From the NCBI RefSeq assembly GCF_037975245.1, contig NC_092581.1:5485501-5549500 (forward strand): a DNA stretch of 64,000 bases. The letters run 5' to 3'. Position numbers and translations under genes: made by a program. Below the pieces are notes generated by a model. That model saw only the letters and a list, made by a program, of their open reading frames with translations, had not been told where the DNA came from and did not search any database. Of the stretch, positions 23,053 through 33,600 are shown in pieces. The DNA is from Apostichopus japonicus (taxonomy: Eukaryota > Echinodermata > Holothuroidea > Aspidochirotida > Stichopodidae). The number at the start of each line of letters is the position of its first letter. Position 1 is the first letter of the stretch.

Positions 23053-23248
23053 TTAAAGGGTGTGAAGACTTGTGCAAAAAGAAACATCTAATGCCTGTAA
23101 TCTGACCTAGTTTCGAATAAGGTGTAACAGAAGTGTTAGACACCACCATCTATCCCAGAAAATACGCACACAACTTGCTACCTTTGGTAATTAGACATTA
23201 GTGTAAAGTCAGTACATACAGCTGCAGGCTAGTCTTCAATGCCTTTAA
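23053..23248. mobile_element. TTAA-flanked MITE, short copy
   Basis: Bounded by TTAA at 23053-23056 and 23245-23248. Ends are inverted: left TTAAAGGGTGTGAAGACTTG, right (reverse complement) TTAAAGGCATTGAAGACTAG. Shares ends and internal blocks, in reverse orientation, with 63416-63781, and is an internally deleted relative. TTAA targets are typical of piggyBac and Kolobok transposons. Confidence 0.8.
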
Positions 23249-25490
23249 TTTATAAGTGTCTGACGGCTAGTCTGACAAGCCAAATCTCCGAGTATCTAGA
23301 CTGCAAAAACAATATGCAGAGGTCGCATAACTTTCCAGGATGCCACCACACCATCCACCACCTCTGAAACTGACATACGCATACATCATCAAAAATAAGT
23401 CAGTGATCATTCCAACTAATCCCCCCCCCCCCCCAACCCACCCACGAATAGAATAGAAGCAGTCGTTCTTTAAAGTTTATTGAAGAGAGAGAAAGTTTCA
23501 ACAAAATCTTTGCCACTTGGTTGTCTACTCTTTCCCTTTCACATCTCTCTTAACATTGCAACTTCTCAGGTCTGACATGACTTCCCAAAACAAAAGATTT
23601 TCTTCGTCACTGAACTTGGTTAAAATGCAGCAAATTTCTGTGATTTTGATCAAACTGAACATCCTCATGAATGAATACATTATTAGTAGCTAGGCAGCAG
23701 TTTTTTTTTAAATAATAGCAAAAATTTAAATGACATTGTTTTTTATGCAAATGCAAAATATAGGTATTTTCTAGTCCCAATGGTTAAGAATTTACATGCA
23801 TTTTATATTATTAATATATTCATTACAAAATTGATCATAATTGCAAAACAAAATGAAAGGAATGAGCTGGACTATTGAAAAAAAAATATAATAAGGTCAT
23901 TGAAATCACTTGAAATTGCCAAATAAACAAAAGTTCACAATTCAAGCCACTAATACAGCCAAGAATCTTATTATTCAAATGAGTAGTGGTAACTTTGTCC
24001 CAAATTTGCATAGGCATATATAGGTTATCTTGACAGACACCAGTGCTAATATCTTCTTAAACTCAGAAACCTGACCAATTCAAAAAGAGACATTAAATGT
24101 CCATCATATAATGGCAGGGTATAGTTGTGCACATTAATGGTAAGTTACAGTAGTACCCTGTCTTGGGTAACATTTCTGTATTACGTCAGTTAACACTGAT
24201 TTGATTACGTCAGTTAACACTGATTTGACTTGCAATAAACATTGTGTACTTTGAATTGGCCACATGTTGCAAACTTCAGATGTTGTCATCAAATTTTTAC
24301 ATCACTGAAGCAACATTCTTAAACGAACATGGAACACCAAGTCATTTGCAGTTTCAACCCAAATTGTAGTACAAGGCTTTTACTAACACCCAACCCCTCC
24401 CCCTCTCCTTCCAACCCCAATACCCCCTCCTTTCCCTGCCTATAAATGCTTCACTATTTGGATTACAAAAGTATTGATTCAGTTTTGTATGGTCAACATG
24501 TTTACAAGTCCAATATTGAACACTTAAATTATGATAAATCAAAATCAATACCTATTGATTAATTCCTTCAGGGTTAATTTCACTAATATAATTAATATTG
24601 TCAATGATTTTGAGAAGAAGGAAAGTATTAATTGAGAGGCTCAAATTTTGAATCCAACTTTGATCCAACCTAGTCTACATTTTATCATCGTTTCAGTTAA
24701 TTAATGAGTTTCTGCTGGATTCCAAAACATTCATAAACCAATTCTTGTATTGACTTTATTAAGTTACAGGACTTATATAACTCATTCATCATAAATTAGT
24801 ACTATAATAATTAACAATCATGGCAGCATCTTTTGTGCTATGATGAGAAGGACTTAATTAAGAGCTCAAATTTGCATAATAATATTGAATGAAAGCTCTT
24901 ACCATTTAATTAGATCAATTAAAACAAACACATGAATACGTTTTTCCCGTAAAATTACAAGAGTGATAATTTGAGCTCTTTTAGTCACAGAAATGCATTT
25001 TTCTTTACTGTTATTTTTTAGAATTTCTGTTTATTCCTTTACCAAAATTTATCAAATTATGATCTTGCTTACCTTTTTCAAAGTGCTGTTTCAATTGGGG
25101 ATACATCACAAAATGACCTTTCTTTAAATTTCTGAACAAAAACCAGCTTTGAGTTTTACAACCTGCTTCATGATTCCATGAAACAGAATCATATATCTGT
25201 GTCTCACTTTTGCATTTAATTTGTGTTTATAACCTCCAAAAACATAGTCGTTCATTTTGCCAAAAGAAGACACTTTCAACACTTCCGCAAAGGCAGACAA
25301 GAAGATGTATATTTGTTGTACCTAAACCCTATGCCAAGCAAAAAACCTCCAGGATGAATGTTGCTGTCGTCAGTACACCATTAGGCCAATTAACCTGTTC
25401 ATAGAATTCCAAACTATCATAGCATTCCAAGATATGATAGTATTTTACTGGGTTGCATACTACCATATAGATATATAGATCTGTCACATC
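23249..25490. other. Intergenic DNA, nothing recognised apart from one 24-bp duplication
   Basis: AT-rich. A 24-bp direct duplication (attacgtcagttaacactga...) lies at 24181-24228. No coding signal. Confidence 0.4.
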
Positions 25491-26148
25491 CTTCATACTA
25501 AAACCTATCATAGCATTCATACCAGGACCTAGCACAGCATTCATACTAGGACCTATTATAGCATCTATACTAGGACCTATCATAGCATTCATACTAGGAC
25601 CTATCAAAGCATTCATACTAGGACCTACCATAGCATCCATACTAGGACCCATCATAGCATCCATACTAGGACCTAGCATAGCATTCATACTAGGACCTAG
25701 AATAGCATTCACACTAGGACCTATCATAGCATCCATACTGAACCTAGCATAGCATTCATACTAGGACCTATTATAGCATTCATACTAGGACCTATCATAG
25801 CATCCATACTAGGACCTAGCATAACATCCATACTAGGACCTAGAATAGCATTCACACTAGGACCTATCAAAGCATTCATACTAGGACCTACCATAGCATC
25901 CATACTAGGACCTATCATAGCATTCATTCTAGAACCTATCATAGCATTCATACTAGGACATATTATAGCATTCATACTAGGACCTATCATAGCATCCATA
26001 CTAGGATCTATTATAGCACTCATACTAGTACCTATCATAGTATTCATACTATGTAGGACCTACCATAGCATTCATACTACATAGGACCTATCATAGCATT
26101 TATACTATGACCTATCACAGCAATCATACTATGAACTATCACAGCATC
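25491..26148. repeat. 24-bp minisatellite (CATACTAGGACCTATCATAGCATT)
   Basis: About 27 copies of a 24-bp unit. Because 24 is a multiple of three, the minus strand stays open for long stretches as an octapeptide repeat (GPSMNAMI and variants). This is a repeat by-product: no initiation context, splice links or recognised protein. Confidence 0.95.
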
Positions 26149-27196
26149 TCTATCCTAGCTTCAGACCTTTCATCTCTAAACATCCTCTTAGTCACCCAAC
26201 AATCCCCTTCACACACAAACACCCATACATACCCACAGTGCAATAATCTTATGAGTATTCTAGTACACTTAACAACATGTGACACTGACTTAGCAATTAA
26301 AGTAATTTTGACCCTCGTCAGCATCTATCCCACTTCTCAGAAGCTTAGATAAGATGTAAAGATTGTATCAGTTATAAAATCTAAATAAATCAGGCTTCTT
26401 CACAATTTATCAGCGGTCGTCGTTTTTAAGACTTCACAATGGTAATCATTGATGCAACCCAAACTCTCAATCATTTCAACGTCCTTTTGCGATTCTCTTA
26501 GCTGCAATGACTTATTCATCAGAACACCAACGTTACTTTTCCAGATACTGAATTTAACAGCAATGTTTTGGCAGGAATTCTGACATACTTAATTCAGTAA
26601 TATCACCACCCACCGGCTGAGAAGAGAAATACTATTAACCAAGCACATTATTAGGATAAACCAAACCTAAAGAGCCTGATGAAAAGAAAACAGTGTTTAT
26701 TGTCACCTTCACTGAAAACTGACTTTTTCAACCAAGAGGTAAACTATTCCCAATTGCATAAAATTAACAATAAAAACCCTTATTTGCATGGATGATTTCC
26801 ACAATGGGTTCAAACAATAAAACTTTGGCCTCTACAATGGATGCCAAGTTAATTTTCAACCTACGAGGGAACTTTTTTTTATACTCACTCCACAATTAAA
26901 ACATTGTTACGTTTGTTAACTTGATTTGAGAAAGTGTTCAAACTTAATTTTGACTCCATAAACGAAACCCAATGTATTAAGTTTCACAGTGTACATAGAA
27001 AGGTACCTTAAAGCTTGAGACGGAAGATGATTTGTTTTTCCAGGAAGGACACCAGACCGATCGTGTCATCTTACACGAGCCGCTCCAATTACAAGCAAGG
27101 AAGGTAAAACATTCAAAATTTATCCTACGGCGAGATAAACTTTCTGGCTGATCGAAGAGTTGAAATGTTCTGGCTGAGAACTTTTTTTTAAATACT
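26149..27196. other. Intergenic DNA downstream of TULP4, nothing recognised
   Basis: AT-rich with no supported gene or mobile element. It may include a longer TULP4 3'UTR if the polyadenylation signal at 27198 is not the one used. Confidence 0.35.
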
Positions 27197-27197
27197 T

Positions 27198-27203
27198 TAT
27201 TTC
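27198..27203 (-). terminator. Candidate TULP4 polyadenylation signal
   Basis: AATAAA on the minus strand, about 285 bases after the TULP4 stop codon. Motif only; other signals further downstream cannot be excluded. Confidence 0.35.
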
Positions 27204-27487
27204 TTAACATGTTACCAGACCTCTCTGTCAACTTACCGAACCAGGAAATGAAGACTAGCTTTAAATAACGCAAACCAAGGCTTGTACCAGGAAAACAAAT
27301 CAGGTAAAATCAGATGGAATAAGCTGCATACACAGACCAAATACACAGATAGACTAACAGACTGTGCATGAAACAGACACAGAGTTAGTTCATGGCAGTT
27401 TTGCCAACATGGAATAATGGGCACCTGGTTCTTCTTCGTGTTAGGTACCTCCAGTGTATTAGATGACGGTTGATTGAAAACCTTTCA

Positions 27488-27604
27488 TCACTTTAGTCTC
27501 TGAGTAACATTGGCTAAAGCCACAGCGAAGGCTTGAACAGCGGAGAACGGATACTGGAAGTCCAGCGTATACGCCTGGCCATCGATTCTGCCAAACTGCA
27601 TTAC
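27488..27604 (-). CDS. TULP4: TULP4 last exon: tubby domain C-terminus
   Basis: 117 bases. VMQFGRIDGQAYTLDFQYPF then SAVQAFAVALANVTQRLK and TGA, essentially the vertebrate C-terminus (central hydrophobic helix of the tubby barrel). The acceptor is tctcatcag. Confidence 0.95.
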   Translation of the reverse strand, partial: VMQFGRIDGQAYTLDFQYPFSAVQAFAVALANVTQRLK

Positions 27605-30600
27605 CTGATGAGAGAGGAAACAGTCATTTCAGGAGAGTTAGATGACTAAATAAATCAAATATCATCTATTCAGTTAAAACTGTTGCATTTTGGTATAAAT
27701 AGTGTACATGGTTTCTTGATAGAATTGTTCCACTCTTCACAGCATCAACTAGAACTCTTAGTTGAATCAAACAATTTCTTAACCTACCAGGCTTAACAGT
27801 ACATCAGTTTGTAGTACATTCCTTTTTGTAACTTCCTTTGATTTGCCCGATCCCGAAGGTCGAGTACACATTTCTCTGCTTGTCACAAAATTTGACTACA
27901 TCTCAAACCCATGAATAGCTTGAATAAAAATCTGAATAAATTACCTGTTTTCCTTGGAGCTCCACTTGAAAGTTCTTAGCAGACTCTTGCGTGACCCTTC
28001 CACCAAAGTCTAATTGATAGACCTGAGTGTTCTCGTTCCAAAGCGGGGCCTTGTTGTGCATGACAAACACTCTGGACTTACACTCTGCGTACTGCTTTAC
28101 CAGCTTGGCTTTACGAGTCCTGGCGCTGCTGCTCCCCCAGTGGTCGTCCTCTAAATTCTCTCCATCTTCATCCTCACTCTCAGTACTATCGGTCACAATC
28201 TTAGTTTGCGCTCCCTGGGAGGAAGCGTTCTCGGCGTAGCTGGCCGATTTGCTCCTCTGGAAGTTCTTCCTCTTCGTGGAGCTGACAGTTCTCTTTGGTA
28301 CGTTCTTATCGTTTACGTTCCCGTTCGTCTTTTCCGAAATGTCGTGTATACTAGCCCTCTCCTGACCTCTGACCCTGAGCTTGATCTCGGGCACACAACT
28401 CGAAGATAGACTACGCTCCCTACCAGAGATCTGCTTCATCGCCGCTTCGTTCACGAGCTCATCCTTCTGGCAACTGTCAGTCTCTGAGGATTTTGTTATT
28501 TCTCTATCGAGTCTGGAGTCGTGACCATTCTGACCCTTCTCTTTTACTAATTTCTCACCTTGTTCCATTTTAACACTGCTGGCATCCCCACCTGCACTTT
28601 GAGTCAGGGGGTCAGTTTGAAGTGGATTACAGACATTCCCGTTACCTAGGTAACCGGTCTGCTGCCGGTTACCAGAAGAAGCACCGTAATCGATGCTGGT
28701 AGTGTTTGCCCACTGTGGTAAATCTGTCCTTAGTTCGTCGTCCTCGGTATCGTTTATTCCTAAATCTATACAACCTTCATATATATCCTCCCCATTTACT
28801 AATGGAATCATCTGCTGTACTCCGACCGTAGTCCTTACTCCTTTCTTAACCGGCCTATCGGCAGAGATGGAACGTTTCAGTCTCTGCTTAGGGATTGCAC
28901 CTTGAAGAATGTAGTCCTCTTTAGAGACCACCGGGGGAGCAACGATAGGGGGAGTGTCTTCTGGCAGACCAGCCTCCTCCTCCTCCTCCTCCTGCACCTC
29001 CACGATCGTGTCCTCCGCCGGATCTTCCTCGTTCACATTCGGAGTGAGTTCAAACTCGGACGAGTCGAGTTCGTTTGAAAACTTGCGATTCGTGATCGCG
29101 ATCGGAGCCACTGGGGCAGCGGCACCGTGACGTAAAGTACTGACTTTAGATTCTGTGAAATTGTGAGAGAAACAAGCAAAGTGATATTTACAACTCTGCA
29201 GGAGTAATGACTTCTGTAGATTCAGTATTAGCAAACCAAGTGGAAGGGAGGCTACCTTCCTTAAAACTGTTACCGATGAGAACAAGTGACGTGACAGAGG
29301 TCTTATTTATGTTTGCCACATAAAGTGGATGCAAAATTCCTGGTGTCCCTCCCTTTTGTTGAAATGCTTCACTGGGTGCATTGGCGCACCTGTGTCGCAT
29401 ATAAAGATTTACTAAATTCCGGGTGTCTCGGCTCCTAATTGTTGGTATGTTTCAGCAAGATGTATCGCAATACCTGGGCTTACAAATCATAAGTGCTGTC
29501 ACGCCATAATTAGATACGTTTTTTATGCAAAGTTGATGTTAGGGTGGGGTACCGGAAAGTTAGTTAGTGGCATTCGATCTGGTAACCATATCATGTCGTG
29601 TCGGAGAGAGACGTATTTTCACCATTATTGAGAACGGGAGTTAACATTTTCAATTCAAAGGCAATGAGGTCTCAAATTGTGATCATCTAATATTGTCACT
29701 GAGGACAATTTTGTGTACTTGTTTATTGAGAACAAGCCGCTACGATATATTATATTCTCGACGCCCGAGGTCGAGCAGAGTGCTTTATTCGTTGAATGTG
29801 ACAAGCGAAGTTTGCTGTAGTAAACCAGATTAGGGGCAGGCGACCCCCTATAATCTGTGAGTATTCTAAGTATTAATGGAGAATTGGTATATTCTAGGAA
29901 GGCATTGAATGAGGGAGTATCATCTTTTCGTAAATTTATTTGTAAATAAACCGTATGGTTCAAAGTGCTTGAATTGAAACGAAATTCTTAAAATTGGTCG
30001 AATAACTAGTAGAAATGCGGAGACTAATACATGTAACGAGAGCTAGTTTCATTTTGTCGCATAATTGGTTTATTATTGAGATGGGATGGAATTTATATTT
30101 GAGGAACGACGGCAGATCTTTAATTTATTGCGTAAAGAGTTTATGCTGAAAATTTATAAGATTATCTTTAGAAAGCGAAGGAAAGGATGTATCATGTTTA
30201 AGTTAATGTTTCTCGTAATCAGTGAGGGTTAAAATGTCCCTTACATTTTACAATGATATCAGTCAGAGGACGATGCTTTTTCGTTTTTGTGATTAAGGGT
30301 TGGTGTATAGTGAACAAAGTAAGCTAATTTTCTTTTTAGACCATGAATTTGGGGGGGGGGTAAGAAATTGACATTATCCATGACGTCACTTGAAAGGAAA
30401 AGTGTTTCCAATTATGAGGTACTATCAATAACCATCAAATACAAAATATTGTTTGCAGACAAAGTAAAATCCATTTTAACCGACCTGAGCATATGGAATC
30501 CTCATCATCGTCATCATCCTCGCTGAAGAGATGCGGATCAAACTCTGTGTCGTCCTGTGAGAGGGTTCTCCTGAAGTCCGACCTCATCTCTACCAGGGCG

Positions 30601-33600
30601 ATGGTCATCTGTCTTGGCTGGAGGTGAAGGAGGCTGGTGCGGTAGTTGACTTGGCCAAGATTTGATGGCAGTGAGTTGTCCGAGCTGTATATCTTAAACT
30701 TGGTTCCCCAAATGTTTGAAGTAACCGCTACAAGGTTTGTTCTCTGTTGTTTGGAAAAGGAAAGGGAGTTTATAATCAACATAAAAAGGTATTACATTAG
30801 GGAGGAGGGGTGGATGGCAGGAGCGGGCGGATGGGTGGATGGGAGGAGGGGTGGATGGGAGGAGGGGGTGGATGGGAGGAGGGGTGGATGGGAGGTGGGG
30901 TGGATGGGCGGAGGGGTGGATGGGAGGAGGGTGGATGGGAGGAGGGATGGATGGGAGGGGGTTGGATGGAAGGAGAGGTGGATGGGAGGTGGGGTGGATG
31001 GGGGGAGGGGTGGATGGGCGGAGGGGTGGATGGGAGGAGGGTGGATGGAGGTGTAGATGGGCGGAGGGGTGGATGGGAGGAGGGGTGGAAGGGAGGAGGG
31101 GGGGTGGTGGAAGAGATAAGAGGCAAAAGTAATGGTCAAAAGAGGCACAATGCTAAAATGATGTCTATTATATTCCAACTAAAGCGGCTTAAAGAGAGAA
31201 ATGTACGAGAAATGTGTAAAAACCTTGCTATCCCTGTGCATGGCATCTTGCATGAGAGGAAACACAAGTGTATATTATTACGTACTCTTTAAAAGACTCT
31301 TAAAACCATAGTTGATGAACTATAATTAACATGCAACAACAGAACTCATTCTATTACACGACAGACAAATTATAAAGCAACCTTCCTCTATGCATGGGTT
31401 GCGCCATTATTAATTTTTACAACCATGGCTCATCAGTCAGAATGAATGGAAACTTAACGTGTAACAGACTGAACAATCAATCATTTTAATCAAGATAAAC
31501 AAAAAATTCCAATATGAACAAACTTGCCACTCTTTAATATGACACCTGATAATGTATTGAGACACTACATTATGGAGAATATTGCTTGAAGAAATATAAC
31601 TGAAAAGAGAATATTAATGTTTTTGGAGGAATAATATACCAATACATTAACATTGAAACAATAAGGCCTGCTCTGCTGTCTTCATCATCATATTTGCCTT
31701 TGAGGATTATTTCCAGATATTCGACAGGGTTTTTGAAGAGTAAACCTACTAACCACAGTCATCTGTATGCAAAATGTTCACCTGTGACTTAAAAACTAAA
31801 AACAAATCCACAAAGGACATTCCTTAGTAACACCAAAGAGACTAGCTGTCAAAATTGCCTATTGACTTGAACTAAATACAAAAACCACACAGTACCTATA
31901 TATCTGAGTCACTTTCCTCTGTGAAAGTTCAACCATGATAATAAGTTAACTTTAAATGAAATTCAATCATTCCTACCTCCGGTAGTGTTTCTTTATACAG
32001 ATTTTGATATTTTTTTGCTTTGCTTGTGACGAGAGGATCGCTCGATTCCACTTTTGTATTGAATGACCAGTTTGCGTCTTGCCGGGGGGCGGGTTGGGGC
32101 GAGTCAAGCTCATCCGAACTAAATAAGGAATCCTCTGAATCTGAAAAGGCATTGTTTTCTTCATAGATCCCTGTAAACAAACAAAACAAACAAACAAAAG
32201 AAACTCTGGTTTAATATTCTGAGATAATATACCCATGAGATGTCAAATCTAACCAAGGATTAGTCAATACTCAAGTTAAATAGGTAGGGGGATGGGAAGG
32301 GGGGGCAGGAGTATCAATATTTTTGGATGTGACTGAATTGTAGGAGGAACTTTTTAAGACATGGGTTTATATGCTTGGGTATTATTTTCTCATTTATAAC
32401 TGTCTTCAGGGTCTAGTCAGAACCTGGTGAGGTCTCCCTTTACCTCTCCCCCTCTCCTCCCAGGCCTCCTTTTACCTCTCCCCTTCTCCTCCCAGGCCTC
32501 CCTTTACTCTCCCCCTCCTCCCAGGCCTCCCTTTACCTCTCCCCTTCTCCTCCCAGGCCTCCCTTTACCTCTCCCCCTCCCCTCCCAGGCCTCCCTTTAC
32601 CTCTCCCCCTCTCCTCCCAGGCCTCCCTTTACTTCTCCCCCTCTCCTCCCAGGCCTCCCTTTACCTCTCCCCCTCTCCTCCCAGGCCTCCCTTTACCTCT
32701 CCCCCTCTCCTCCCAGGCCTCCCTTTACCTCTCCCCCTCTCCTCCCAGGCCTCCCTTTACCTCTCCCCACTCCTCCCAGGCCTCCCTATCCCTCTCCCCC
32801 TCTCCTCCCAGGCCTCCCTTAACCTCTGCCCCTCTCCTCCCAGGCCTCCCTTTATCTCTCCCCCTCACCTCCCCTGCCTCCCTTTACCTCTCCCCCTCTC
32901 CCCCCAGGCCTCCCTTTACCTCTCCCCCTCTCCTCCCAGGCCCCTTTACCTCTCCCCCTCTCCTCCCATGCCTCCCTTTACCTCTCCCCTCTCCTCCCAG
33001 GCCTCCCTTTACCTATCCCCTCCCCCTCTCCTCCCACCAAAGATTAGATTCGACTAGGTCTAGGTTTGCAGAAGGAGTAGGACACAAACCAGCAGTTTGC
33101 AATATGAATAGGACACAAACCAGTGTCTGACATTCTTTAATATATCACCTTCACTTACCCTCTTTATCGTGTGGTTGTGGATCGTATATCACAAACTCTG
33201 GCCTAAGTTTACTGACTCTTCGCCCCTTTAGGAGCGGTATCAAGCCACCCAGGAATTCTAAGAGAAGTACAAAACAGGGAGTGCCCGTCCCCGACTCAGA
33301 GCCTGATCTGACCATGGTGCAGTATAATCTATCATTACCTGTAGATTAAAGAAGATGAATATTACCACTGAATCTTGAAGGGAATCTAAAGCTTACAATG
33401 TAACTTCATGTATTTAAGTAGCAAATGGGGATTAATATGTACCCTAATTTATGGTTGAAACACCTTTCACCATGTAGGAAGTGGCTTTACATGCTATTTC
33501 AAGCAATGCTAAGTATGTAGTGAGAGCGTGGTGGCCAATTGGCTAAGGCATCGGACTTTATATCCAAGGATCGCTGGTTCGATTCCTGCCTAGTTCATGA

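Noticed and set aside
28027-28905. Plus-strand frames opposite the large TULP4 exon
   Set aside because: Antisense shadows of a real coding exon.
29153-29285. Upstream extension of the large TULP4 exon frame to an ATG-like start at 29285
   Set aside because: A good acceptor (ttcacag) at 29153 fits the phase of the preceding tubby exon; sequence upstream is not conserved and reads as intron.
30646-31292. Long G/W/M-rich and P/H/S-rich frames on both strands
   Set aside because: By-products of the 16-17 bp minisatellite, with no unique sequence or splice support.
33521-33595. Functional tRNA gene
   Set aside because: tRNA-like head of a SINE with a characteristic body and tail.
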